DNA of 64,000 bases, from the NCBI GenBank assembly GCA_037447605.1, contig CM074807.1:2727568-2791567 (forward strand). Direction: 5' to 3'. Source of the stretch: Zygnema circumcarinatum (Eukaryota > Streptophyta > Zygnematophyceae > Zygnematales > Zygnemataceae). The stretch's first letter is position 1; each line of letters opens with the position of its first letter. The translations under genes were made by a program, and so were the position numbers. Below are positions 48,213 through 59,055 of the stretch, in pieces. Under the pieces are notes generated by a model. The model saw only the letters and a program-made list of their open reading frames with translations. It did not search any database and was not told the DNA's origin.

Positions 48213-48697
48213 GGGGCGCGTTTTCAGGGTCCAACTTTCATTCAACTTGGTTGGAGCAACCAGGGATGAGGCGGAAAGTTGATTTGCCCCCGAATTTGAA
48301 TTTTTGAACCAACTTTCAACTCGGTTGTTGATTCTCGTGGTTTGCCGACAGAAAATCAAGTCAAACCGTCCGCTCGTGCTAACCAGCTTTCACAAAAGCC
48401 GAGCTGCCGCCAACGAAAACGTGCCACGTGGCATACACGTGGCAAGTCAGAACCATCAACGAACGCTTGCCGCGGGACCTGTTCGGATTGCCCCGACGTT
48501 CAACGCGGTATGGACTGCCACGTGGCGGCATTTGATTGGTATATCGGGTTCCGTTAGTTTACCCCCTTTTTTTTCAGTTTGGGTACGAAGCAGAGACCCG
48601 AATACTTTCCAACCGTCCGCTCTTTTGAAATGACGCCATCAAGGTTTTACTACGTCAGCACAAAGTCAAAGAAAGTTGGACCCTGAAACCGCACCCT
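48213..48697. mobile_element. MITE-like element, 485 bp, with about 27-bp terminal inverted repeats
   Basis: The left end GGGGCGCGTTTTCAGGGTCC plus AACTTTC (48213–48239) and the right end GAAAGTTGGACCCTGAAACC plus GCACCCT (48671–48697) are inverted copies with about three mismatches. The interior has several CCACGTGG boxes and no coding frame of note. Candidate TA duplications lie near 48209 and 48698, but the left end has two extra bases, so exact borders and target duplication are uncertain. The sequence GCGTTTTTTGAGGGTCCAG on the minus strand near 60205 resembles one end. Confidence 0.65.
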
Positions 48698-49018
48698 AAA
48701 GTGACCGTACAGTACGGCTAAATGGGACCAGAACTGGAAAATGTTCCGTCCTCGCCGAATTTTGTTTGAAAATTGGCGCAATGTGCTACCACCTTGCCGG
48801 CGTAAGGAGGCCAACCCTAACAGAGCTTCCTACCGCGCCTGCCTCCCTTCTTCCTCCCTCTCTCTGGGCTCGGCTCTCCGCGCAGCTGCAGGACGCATCC
48901 TGTGCTCTTGGAGGGAAGAAGAACTGAAGCGACTTTCGGGGCCGCCATTTCGCCTGCCCCTGTTGTTACCTTTCGGTGAGCGCGCATTCCCGGGAGAAGG
49001 CAGTTAGGGTTTCGAGAT

Positions 49019-49514
49019 ATGGAGGCGGTTGACTACGTCGTGCGACCGGTGCAAAACTTCGCGAAGGACAGCATACGGCTGGTGAAGAGATGCCATAAGC
49101 CTGACAGACGAGGTGAGCGGAGCGGCTCCATCTGACGCTGCACGGCTGTGGCGGGCTAGCGCATGCGTTGTGACAGAGGTGCGATAGGCGCAAGTATTCA
49201 GTGCCTACGTGACGAAGTAGAGATGACGATTGTAGGTTTGAAGTTCTTTATATTAGAATTTGGTCCGGGGCCTCTTCTGCGTTTTAGGTTTATGCGCGTG
49301 GAATGTTTGAAGTTGCTGCAGGGCGGCCTTCTGAAGCATTTGGAAGCAGTGCTCAGTAGCTAATTTTTCACGCCTACGGTTCTTTTCTCGCTCTCTTGCA
49401 GAATTTACGAAGGTGGCTTTCAGGACAGCGATTGGATTTGTGGTCATGGGCTTCATTGGTTTCTTCGTGAAACTTATCTTCATTCCCATTAACAACATTA
49501 TTGTTGGCTCATGA
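49019..49514 (+). CDS. SEC61G: Sec61 complex subunit gamma (2 exons)
   Basis: Smallest subunit of the ER protein-translocation channel, a tail-anchored single-pass protein equivalent to bacterial SecE. Exons 49019–49112 and 49402–49514 give 68 residues, the normal size. The first exon carries the conserved cytosolic helix ([20 protein letters not shown], then [10 protein letters not shown]). The second carries [20 protein letters not shown] and the rest of the transmembrane helix ([16 protein letters not shown]). The intron sits after KPDRR with a GTGAGC donor and a CTTGCAG acceptor. Divergent from the PP2A B'' gene; a long 3' region without genes follows. Confidence 0.97.
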
Positions 49515-51081
49515 GTGCGTGTAAGCTACCGTCAGATCTGCATACCCTGCATCGCACATGTATTGCCCCCATCTGACCCCGCTCATATTTTTTTTCTCCG
49601 GTTTTGTCCTTGCATTGTTGTACCTCTCGTGGTGGTCTGGTGTTCGTGACAGATCTCCTTTAAGCACATGCCTTTACGACGCTAGTACGATATGCGGTTG
49701 TGAATTCTTTGCTCCCTGTTCTGGATGAACCAGTAGCTTTTCTTTCGGCCGACTCCTGTTTGAGAAGTTACTGTTTGAGAAGTTATCTCTTCCAGGATTG
49801 GCGTTAATTTCGTTTCAGCGCAATGCAGTGCGATTGAGTTATGAGTCGTCTCTAAGGAGCTAATGGTTTGAGCATCCCTTCGCTTGTTGCAGACTTTGTT
49901 GAGGGCGACAGCTCACCTCCTTGCGAACCATTGTCGATGCTGACTGGCCCCTTGATAGTAGTCTATGGCATAAAAAAAAAGCTCTTCTTCCTTTCTGCAA
50001 GTAGGCAGGACGCAACTGTTGCAATATCGACCGCCTATGTAACAGTACATCAGGAGGTATCCTGGCCAAAGAAGGATTGTTCTTTTTTGAATGAAGTCAG
50101 ACTCTCTAATTCATAAAATGCTGTTTGCAAAAACTCAGTTTGAAAGTAGCCCTGCTTTTCTTGGAAGTTACTTGTCTCTTATGCGTCCTTGTCTTTCAGC
50201 AATGCTAGTGAGAAGGGTCTGAAATAATGCTCAAACGTTTTTTACCGAAACATTCTTTATATAAGAAAATCATTTCTCTTTGTTTGCTGTGCCCATCCAT
50301 CGAGCTTTGAAGGACAAGCAGTATGTAGTCATACTCACTCCAACGCAACTTTTTAAACGTAGCGCCCATGAGCATTCCACTTCCAAACCTTGCGCTTGCC
50401 ATTGCGTCTAGATCAACCACCCTTTCACAACATTTCACAACGTGCCGGCCAAGCCTGTTCCAGTTCCTATTCCAGAACCCATACCATTGGCCATGTGCAC
50501 ATACCTTCACCACCGCCTTCAGACGCAACTCAAGAAGACACTCCCAAAGGCGCCCCTGCGGCCGCGACCACTGTTGACCCACGAGCAAGTGGATCCCTGC
50601 GTCCACCCACGATCCACACTACCAAATTCGTGGATCTCGTCATTGTGGACTCGGTGCCACGAACTTGTCGGCCCTGTTGTCGGCCCGCGAGCCAATCAGA
50701 CCTGACCGCCGCAACCCGCGAACAGCGGGGCGCCACGTGTCCCCCGCCGCCCGGATCGCCGCTCTATGTACAACGTCGGCCGCCGGCTCTGTGCGCTTAT
50801 CTCTTGCCACGTGGCGCATCGTCGCCCGTCGATTTCGAACGTGTGGCTGTAATTGAGCGTTTCCTAGCACGGAACGGTGCCCATGGAGCGAGTAAAGGCT
50901 GGGGCGCTTTTCGCTTTTTCGGGGGAAGCTTCACAAGGTGCGAGAGAGAAGGCCACCTCTGGAGGGCACAGAGCGGGAAGGAGCTATGTCGCCTCTTTCG
51001 TCCTGGAGCTTGCTCCGCTCTGGGAGGTGAGCAGCTTGCTGAGGGAAGCCGCGTACGAAGAAGGAGAGGACGGTTGCTAAC
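49515..51081. other. SEC61 gamma 3' flank and quinolinate synthase promoter
   Basis: 1.57 kb without a recognised gene. A forward frame of 231 codons ends at 51085 and a reverse frame of 133 codons covers 50205–50606; neither has known motifs and they overlap one another. The last 300 bases are GC-rich and contain a CCACGTGGC box near 50808. Confidence 0.45.
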
Positions 51082-54000
51082 ATGAGCGCCATGGAGGCTC
51101 TTGGTGCTGCTTTGCACTCCAATTCAGGACTCGTGCGTGGAGGTCAAAGTGTGGGAACCTGCTTGGAATTGCGGGCTAAACCTGTGCAGTTAATTGTGAA
51201 GGGAGGGAGTGTTTCATGGAAGAAGAGGGAGAGGAGGGGATGGTGCAGCGTGCGAGCTGAGAATTCGGCTGGAGGTGTTGTGGCAGACTTTGTGACGCCT
51301 GCAAGGGAGAACAAGGATTCAATAGCGGTAGAAGAGCTCAATAGGTACGGAGGAAGAGCTGCACAATCTCTTGAATCCATAGTGAAGGAATTCGAAGCCC
51401 TTCCAGATTTCCGGTCACGTGTCTCATTGTTGCAAGAGTATGGAAGTAAGCTCAGAAGGCTTTCAGAGAAGGAGCGAGTGAGAGAAAATCGCGTTATGGG
51501 ATGTACTGCTCGAGTTTGGATTACTGCGAGCATAGACAGAAACGGACTTATGCAATATCATGGCGATAGCGATTCAGAGCTTTCTAGAGGGCTGTGTTCT
51601 GTGCTTGCAAAGGCGCTCAGTGGCGCCCCTGCAGAAGAAGTCCTTGCACTTCCAGCATCAGCTCTCCTTCCCCTTCAAAAGCTTGTTGGAGCATCCCTTC
51701 AGCAGGCCTCACGGTTCAATGCGTTGCATGCAGTGCTGCAAGGCTTCCAGAAAAAAACACGTTTGCTAGCTCAGCCATCTACAATGGAACGTTTTCCTTC
51801 CCTACTTATTACTGCAGACGGAGCTCTTGAAGCTCAGGGTGACTTTGCTATTGCACAGGCGCAATACCTTGAACCTGACAAAAAAGCAGTTGAGCAACTG
51901 AGAGCCGTGCTGGAAGAGAAGAAAATTGGAGTCGTTGCGCATTTTTACATGGATCCTGAGGTTCAAGGGGTCTTGGTTAGTATTCAGCAACTTTGGCCGC
52001 ACATTTTTATATCGGACTCGCTTGTTATGGCGGATCGTGCTTTGAGCATGGCCGCTGCTGGTTGTGAAAGAATTGCTGTTTTGGGGGTAGATTTCATGAC
52101 GGAAAATGTTCGAGCAATCCTGGATCGAGGAGGATACGCCCATATTCCTGTGTTGCGTATGTCCTCCGACAGCATTGGCTGCTCTCTAGCAGAGGCAGCG
52201 GAGAGTGACCGCTATTTGACATACTTGGAGGAAGCTGCACAGACACCTCGCTCGATGCATGTTATCTATATCAATACATCGTTGGAGACGAAAGCAAGGG
52301 CACACTCTTTGCTGCCGACAATCACCTGTACTTCATCAAACGTGGTGCAAACAGTGCTGCAGGTGAGGAGTGACTGCCGTTGGCGGCATTAATCTTCCTC
52401 TAAAGGACTTTGCATTCTTACCGTATTAGAGAGACCAGACTGTGGAGCTATAGATGGTCATATTGACCATTTGGTGCCGGCCTTTAGTAAATCTAAGTTT
52501 CTAGTCAACCTCACCTGAAATTTTGTTGGGTGGAGCAGGCATTTGCACAGGTGCCTGACTTGACCCTGTGGTACGGACCGGACACATATATGGGAGGCAA
52601 TTTGGCAGAGATGCTGCGGCAAATGGCACTTATGTCAGACGATGAAATTGCAGCAGTGCATCCACGGCACAACCGTTCGTCCATTAGTGCGCTTCTTCCT
52701 AGACTGCGGTATTATCAGGTCCGTGCACTCTCACATAATGACCAATTCCATTCTTGTAGGAAGCTGTGATTCTGAGAGAAGGTCATGATGTGGATAAGAG
52801 TTGTTAGATATAGAAAAGAAGGGGTGGAATCGTACGAAGGCGTGAAGCAGGCAAGGCTCGAGGGACATAGAAATTAGTGGAAAGAAATGGGGCCACGAAT
52901 AGGAGCAACGACAAAAAGTAACGAATTTAAATTGATCAGATTTGCTGGGAAACACAGCGAATTGGGCTTTTTCTCTGGCACTGGGTGATTGCAGAGCATT
53001 CTCTTAGATAGGGCAAAAATGGAACCACTTGGAGTGAGTGAAATGTTGAATAGTTGATATAGGAACAACTGAAACCATGTTGTGGCAGGCATTAGCATCT
53101 GGGTTTTAAGTCCTCCCTACAGGAAGGATTTAGGAACCTCCCAAGATGTTTCTGCGAAAACGAATCTGACGGTGCTATTGGTTGGCACAGCAGACAGCTT
53201 AGGAAATGGAAGAAGGGACTTTGAGAATTGCCTGTAGGCTTGGAAGAGGGGTTTATGATTGAATATCCAATCTTTCACCTCCGTTCACGCACAGGATAAG
53301 CCATCAAATAGTGCATAGTGTAGAAAGTCTTCTTCCCTTCCTCATCAGTTTTTGTAATTTACGAAATTTACTTGTTCCTTGCAAAGGAGCAGCCATTTTC
53401 AGGATTGCTTATGAAGATGCCTGGGTTACGTTTTGTGCAGGAGGGAACCTGCATCGTGCATGACCTCTTTGGTCAGGAAGTTGTGGATCGTGTCCGAAAT
53501 TGCTACGGAGATGCTTATCAGACAGCGCACTTTGAGGTGCCTGGAGAGATGTTTGCATTGGCTATGGAGGCCCGCAGTCGAGGAATGGGCACAGTGGGTT
53601 CTACACAGAACATTTTGGACTTTATCTTTGCCCGGACGCAGGAGGCAATAGAACGCGGGTTTGATGATCGGCTCCAGTTTGTGCTTGGCACCGAGGCTGG
53701 AATGGTCACTGCCATTGTGCAGCAAGCGAAGAGACAGCTTGCAGAGGCTCGGACGAAGGGGTCAACTGCTAGCTTGGAAGTAGAAATTGTGTTTCCTGTA
53801 AGTAGCTCTGCAATTGCTACTACAGAGAGCAGTTTGTCACACGGCAATGGAGCTCCTTCAGGACCGCTTGCAGAACTTGCAATTGTTCCAGGCGTCAGCA
53901 GTGGAGAAGGGTGTTCCATTTCCGGTGGATGCGCGTCATGCCCCTATATGAAGGTGTGAATCGTATTCCTCATTATAAGTTCATGATTCTTTTCTGGTAA

Positions 54001-54688
54001 ACAAAGCATATGCCTGATAAACATCATGCTTTGTTAGCACAGTAAGGGGCATGAGAGAGCTGCAGCCAGAAGCTACCATCGTTCACTATCGCTTTGAACC
54101 TGAAAGTAAGCTGCTGCTGCAGTTGCGACATCTTTCCTGTCCTGCAGTCTATGTCAGTGGAAGCTGCTGAAGTTATTGAGGCGATGCTATTTTCTGAAGG
54201 AAAGCTTTGCTTGTGGCGCTTGCAGATGAACAGCCTCGATGCTTTGCTTAGAGTGTGCAAGCTGGTTGGTACTCCTGGCGAAGCGTTATTGGCTGGCTAC
54301 CTGCCTCGGTCGTTTAATGAGAGCGAGATAGCGGGCAGGGCTGTGGCTGACATTGGCTGTGATCCCATCTTGCACATGCGTCACTTTCAGGTTAGGTCGC
54401 ACCCTTTCTCCTTGTTGTTTCTTGTTTGTAGGAGAGAAGAACTGCTTCTTAGCTGGTTTAAATTCTTTACGGAGAAACAAATGTATCGGGACAAGAACCT
54501 TTTGCAACAGCCTTCCATGTTGCCCGGTGAATCTGCAGAGTTTCAGTGCCCTGGAGTGAGCGGCGTCTGTTGCCAATCAGGTCTGACTAGCATGCGGTTG
54601 GTGCTTGGAGGGGGTGCAGAAAACCGGCGTGCTATCAGAGGAGCTTGTAGAGGACGTGTTGATTCGAAACACGGCAGCAAGGCGATGA
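51082..54688 (+). CDS. QS: Plastid quinolinate synthase, SufE–NadA fusion (5 exons)
   Basis: Makes quinolinate from iminoaspartate and dihydroxyacetone phosphate in plastid de novo NAD synthesis. Exons: 51082–52362, 52539–52718, 53441–53953, 54226–54390, 54620–54688; 2208 bases, 735 residues (Arabidopsis about 718), phases consistent. The first 70 or so residues, basic and Ser/Gly-rich, are a likely plastid transit peptide. A SufE domain at about 85–230 has the sulfur-accepting Cys 141 in VMGCTARVW. The NadA part follows: VVAHFYMDPEVQGVL, FISDSLVMADRA, YINTSLETKA, TCTSSNVV, LWYGPDTYMGGNL and QFVLGTEAGMV. Cysteines in ITC (near 415), in EGTCIVHD and in EGCSISGGCASCPYMK (645–654) include the expected [4Fe-4S] ligands. 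The SufE fusion is characteristic of plants and supports activation of the cluster. The final 23-residue exon is the least conserved part. Confidence 0.96.
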
Positions 54689-55620
54689 CTGTTGCTAGAA
54701 TTGGAGGAATGCTTAAATCACCCTGCAAATGGGCCTTTCTAGAAAATGTGTAAATAGGGCATGGATGCACATGCCATGTGAGAGGTAATGGAGCTCGTGC
54801 TGAGTTGGTCTCACAATTGTGACCTACACTATTAGTGAGCTGGGAGTGCTTCCGCAGTACGTAGGGAAGTCGCGCAGTGTTTGCACGAGCATCTGCAAAT
54901 GAATGCAATGTGGCTGCAAAGAACTAAGTTAACTTATGGGAGTGAAAGATGTTGGCGTAGTCCAGTGCCCCTCGTTCGCGATCGTCCCTTTTTGCCATTC
55001 AGATGCAGACGTCCAGGAATATGGAGCTTGTGTGCTTGTGAGGTTGGCGCAGAGCAAAGAGTGGAGATTGGAAGCGAATTATCAAAAATAAGTCTACAGT
55101 ACCAATTGGCTCTCTCCGGCTTATCCTCCTTTGCCATGAAAAGGTCTTCCGTAGTTTGCGCTTGGACTCGAGGATGGCAGCTCACCTTGACACCACACAG
55201 ATCTCAGCTCCCCCTCCCTCTGCTCCCTTCTCCCTTCAGCACTGCCACTCGACAATAACACTCTCTGCCTTATCACATGGCAGTACCATAAACTGACGCA
55301 GTAGATCATAAACAACAGCAAAAGCTCCTAAAGATTGTGGCAAAACAACAGAGCTATAGCGGTGTATCTGTTGGCCCAACGTACTGTCTCCGCTGTCGGA
55401 GGGCTCTTCAGCTTCCATCAGTCACTCCCGATCCGCTGTCTGCCTATCCCCTTCCTGTTGCTGCATAGATACTCCTTCGAGGCGGATGACAGAAAGACCT
55501 AGACAAAATCTGTACACGTAGTTGGACTCCCTTGTATTGCAACTTCACTCTCTCCTCTTCGTTTTCCTCTGACTTAAAAGGACAACAATGGAGTTGTTCG
55601 TGAAGAGAAGTTGATTTGAA
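54689..55620. other. Convergent intergenic region
   Basis: 3' flanks of quinolinate synthase and the Cox23-like gene. A reverse ATG at 55418 opens a 60-codon frame (MEAEEPSDSGDSTLGQQIHR and on) with no known motif. Nothing else supported. Confidence 0.5.
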
Positions 55621-57672
55621 TCATATGAACGATTTCTTTTTGTTGGCCTCGAGCCTCAGAAGCCTCTGCAATCAGCATGCTTAGGTCAAAAGGCAGGTTG
55701 GGCAGTGAGTTGATCAATTCGCAAGAGCAGGGCTTGCACTATTGACTCAAACCATCTTAAGATAAAGAGGCATGCATTCTACAGTATTCAACTCCTATGG
55801 TGTTTGTGGAAACCTTGCTAGCCATTCGGTTGGAGCCTATGAAAAAATTGAAGCCCACTAAAGACGCATAGGATTCCATAATGGCAAAGGAAAGGAACAA
55901 ATGCCTGAGATGGTGTCTAGCTACTCAAAGTTATCCAGAGGCCTCCAATTTCATCCAAGATTTTGCAAGGTGTTCATTCGCATTGGTTAAAAAAAAAAAA
56001 ATGTGCATGGGTTGGGGAAATAACAAAGCTCTATAAGGGTAAATCTCATTCCAGTTGTTGCCAAGAACCTAAAAAATATTTGATATTTTTCCAGACTCAG
56101 AGTAATATTCTTGATTAGAGAAGCACAGCGTGAAACTAGTCAAGCAGTGTGTCCACAATACAGCTGTCAGAGGGCTTCACCGCAACGTACCTCCTGCTTC
56201 TTGCATTCCTTGTAGGCCGCAAATTGGTTCTGGCATTTGCTCTTCTCATAGTTCGCATCATCCAGGCCTGCCGAGCAGGATCAAAAAGACCTTATGCATA
56301 ACTGAACTGGCATTTACGACAGATACTTGATCGCAAAACAGGTCACTCGCGAGTGCATGCACGTACTGGAGAAAATTAACTCACATTTAAGTGAGGAATT
56401 GTATTGAGTGGCGCACATTGAGTCCGAGAGCTTGTTCACTCCCTTCTTAGGTGACAATGGCTCCGTCGACATCGTGATAGTGCTGTTGCTCCTGGCCCTC
56501 AACTGCAATCCGTATAACTATCAGACACAAAATATTTTGAACTAATTGGCTGCCAGAGGGACCGAGGAATGAAACGAGCGTGAAGCCCTTATGCTCATTG
56601 CAACACATCGATTTGAAATCTAGGTAAATAATAGACACAACTGAACTACTGCCTCCTTGAGTATTGCAGCAGCAACCCTATTACAACTGAGCGACAACGG
56701 GAAAGCCAAAAATTTTGAATGGAAAAACTGTTCCAAGACAAGGGCTGTCCATTCTGTCTGACCCCTAAAAAGGCATGTCTGCTTGCATTTCCAGATTTCA
56801 GACGATTAGAATGATGCGTCAAGGATTCAAGGCTGATAAACTATGAAAGGATTCGGGTTTTACGAAGCCCTCCCCAGTTCAAAATTTTGGGTTCAAGGAT
56901 GCATATTGAAGAGCGCAGATACCTTTCAGGAGCAGAGGCGCTCTCAACATCCAAAAATATCTGCTACAGTCAAAGGATGCATTCTAGGGTTTGTAAAAAC
57001 ATCACTCCCACTGCGGAGGATGCTCGCAGGGCTACCCTAGGGTTCAGGGCCGCTTTTTAGGGTTGATGTTCACTAGAGAAACCCTCTCTGGCTCCTACTG
57101 CAGACTTTCACATTGCTTTCAATATTATCTCGATTCGATTCCAAGGGGATAAACGGTACTGAGAAATTCATGGGTGGGCGCGATATTGTGGTAATGGTAA
57201 CAGAGATGTTTTCGTCTGATGACACCTCATAGCTGCTTAGTGTGGGTGGCAGAAATAGTTTGTGCGCGTTTTCAGTGTATATGTATGCATAATGAAAGTA
57301 TGAGTACGAAAATATGACTGGACAGTATTGGAAGTGAAATGTGGCATTGATTTCACACACTGTATTTAGTATGCATATACAGACATTGGATACTCAGTGG
57401 TTTCTACACTTTGAACGATGTTTGTAGGAAGTGGCGCACAACTGAAGACTGTCATTCTATGAGGTTGCACCTTTGCAACTTTCTGTTGGCTATCATTTTT
57501 CCTAAATTTTCTTCGTTGGCAGGAGAAACTGTAGTGTACTGCAGATACAAAGCAAGAATTGGAGTTCTGTGAGGCATGTGCTCAAACCTTGCAGTGTGCT
57601 AAAATTCTCAGGGCAATCAAAACCACACTTGACATGTTTCGATGCCATCACAGGAGCCATGGCCTGACTCAT
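55621..57672 (-). CDS. Cox23-like twin-CX9C (CHCH) mitochondrial protein (3 exons)
   Basis: CHCH proteins of the Cox23/CHCHD7 type act in the mitochondrial intermembrane space in cytochrome oxidase assembly. Exons on the minus strand: 57672–57588, 56267–56191, 55665–55621; 207 bases, 68 residues, phases consistent. The protein reads MSQAMAPVMASKHVK, then CGFDCPENFSTLQ, then LDDANYEKSKCQNQFAAYKE followed by CKKQE, and ends LEANKKKSFI. The second motif, C-QNQFAAYKE-C, is a perfect CX9C and the KKQ…L…NK tail matches the plant family. The first motif should read C-PENFSTLQ-x-C-L, but with the splice sites used the second Cys is replaced by Gly and one residue is missing. A 3-base microexon or a non-standard junction would restore it; see findings. 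An in-frame TGA upstream makes the ATG at 57672 the only choice. Confidence 0.8.
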
Positions 57673-57962
57673 TTTCGCCTTCAATGCAGCAGATTCTCCT
57701 GCGGGTTCATTTGAAAACAGGCCACACACAGACCTTCACAGGCGCTGGGCTCTGAGGGCTAAGGGCAAGATGGCCATATTCATCTAATCCTCGAGTAAAG
57801 GGAAAAACAGTTGGACTCAGTAATAAACCAACAAAAAATTACTCTGCTCCCCTCACAATCGCTTTGGAGATATCTCTACCTTCACTTAAATTCTTTACAA
57901 ATATGAGAGCGTCGACTACTTTTGCTAGTGCGATTGTTTGGGTTGCTTATATCTTGTTGTTG
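57673..57962 (-). promoter_or_regulatory. Short spacer between bL20 and Cox23-like genes
   Basis: The two minus-strand genes are only 290 bases apart, so the Cox23-like promoter and leader must overlap the bL20 3' flank. No distinct motif is recognised. Confidence 0.4.
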
Positions 57963-58691
57963 CTACTGTTGTTGTTGGTGGTGGTGTTGTTGGCCAGCCG
58001 GTATATGGTTCCTGCTTAGGTCCACAAGTGCCCTGAAGGAGAAGGGTTCGTGCATGGCCAGCTCAGATAAGACTTTTCGGTTTAGCTGCACATTCTCGCA
58101 AGAGAGTCCGTGTATAAACTGCCCATATTTTACCTGCAGAGGGATACAAATGTAAAGGAGAAAGCAATTGGTAAGTATTGCAGCCCCTCTCCCTCTCCCT
58201 CTCTCTCTCCCTCTCCCTCTCTCTCTCCCTCTCCCTCTCCACTCGAAACCTCTCCCCCGCTCTTTCCCGATTAGTGGTTGTCAATGCTTTTCGGTTTTCT
58301 ATTTTCCAGAACATCTCTCAATCTCGCCCCTCCTTCCTTCCGCTCCACTTCCTTTGCCCTTCCCTCTCCCACGCCTTCCCTCCTTCTCCACTTCCCAATT
58401 CCCAGCCTCTCCCTCCTCCCGCTCCCCCTCCCCCCCCCCCCTCCCTCCTCCCGCTCCCCCTCCCCCCCCCCTCCCTCCTCCTCTCCCTCCTCCTCTCCCA
58501 CTGACCCCGTGCTCCCGCGCGCCGGCGTTGATACGCTGCAGCCAGAGGCCGCGCATGTCGCGCTTCTTGTTGCGGCGGTCGCGGTACGCGTACTGCAGCG
58601 CCTTCTCCACGCGCTCGGTCGCCGCGCGGAGACAGTTCTTCGACCGCCCGCGGAAGCCCTTCGCCAGCTCGAATATCAGCTCGCGCTTCAT
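57963..58691 (-). CDS. Bacterial-type ribosomal protein L20 (bL20), probably mitochondrial (2 exons)
   Basis: Large-subunit protein that binds 23S-type rRNA early in assembly. Exons on the minus strand 58691–58506 and 58133–57963 give 118 residues, the usual bL20 length. Signature blocks: [40 protein letters not shown] and [13 protein letters not shown]. The junction gives [12 protein letters not shown], then [20 protein letters not shown]. The phase-0 donor GTCAGT was chosen because it restores the family sequence exactly. The tail [12 protein letters not shown] followed by His and Gln repeats comes from a CAA/CAC microsatellite and is not conserved. There is no obvious transit peptide; the mitochondrial assignment rests on plastid L20 usually being plastid-encoded. 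The intron holds long CTCTCCCT and poly-C tracts. Confidence 0.92.
58186..58500. repeat. CTCTCCCT and poly-C pyrimidine tracts in the bL20 intron
   Basis: 58186–58243 is a near-perfect array of CTCTCCCT-type units and 58425–58500 a run of C10–C8 blocks alternating with CTCC. Purine on the transcribed (minus) strand, so the bL20 pre-mRNA intron carries long GA/G runs. ORFs here are repeat artefacts. Confidence 0.9.
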
Positions 58692-58705
58692 GCTGCCCCC
58701 CCGCC

Positions 58706-58709
58706 GCCC

Positions 58710-58742
<33 letters not shown>

Positions 58743-58900
58743 GAAGAGAGAGGGAGAGAGAGAGGAGAGAGGGGGAGAGAGAGAGAGGACAGCGAGGAAG
58801 GAGAGCGGGGAGAGGACTGGGGGAGGGACTCAGGAGGGATGGGCCACAAGTGGAGGGAGAGCGAGAGTGGCAGGGAGAGAGAGAGGGAGAGCTGTCTCCC
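58706..58900 (+). repeat. (GA)n / GAGAGG purine tract just upstream of bL20
   Basis: Starts about 15 bases before the bL20 ATG on the plus strand with GAGAGAGAGAGAGAGAGAGA and continues as GAGAGG and GGGAGA blocks to about 58890. Probably the bL20 leader and promoter; it resembles GAGA-type plant promoter tracts. Confidence 0.85.
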
Positions 58901-59055
58901 GCCAGCGCAAACCCTAACCGTCGCTATACATGCCAGTTTTACCGCGCAGTTGCGTAGTTAATTCCCCCATTAAGAGTTACCGTTACAGTTTTTGTTACGC
59001 GCGGGATCCGAAATTTCCGGCGACTTGCGGTTTACGATTTGGCGCGCAGCGGAGG

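Larger units (their letters stand above)
47568..49018. promoter_or_regulatory. Divergent region between PP2A B'' and SEC61 gamma, containing a MITE-like insertion
   Basis: 1.45 kb between start codons. 47570–47960 is GC-rich with CT and CCTC tracts and a (GGGC)n run. 47960–48010 holds GCCAT repeats. A 485-bp inverted-repeat element occupies 48213–48697. A CCGTACAGTACGG palindrome lies at 48705–48717, just outside it. Long GC-rich ORFs here (for example a forward frame over 47474–48157) have no homology. Confidence 0.55.

Noticed and set aside
50205-51085. 231-codon forward and 133-codon reverse ORFs before quinolinate synthase
   Set aside because: They overlap one another, have no recognised motif, and the forward one runs into the quinolinate synthase start in another frame.
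55236-55418. Reverse ORF starting MEAEEPSDSGDSTLG
   Set aside because: It has a true ATG and a protein-like look, but no family, no splice partner and lies in the shared 3' flank; kept only as a note.
58063-58314. Reverse ORF ending [16 protein letters not shown]
   Set aside because: Wrong frame of bL20 exon 2; the other frame gives KYGQFIHGL and the conserved bL20 C-terminus.
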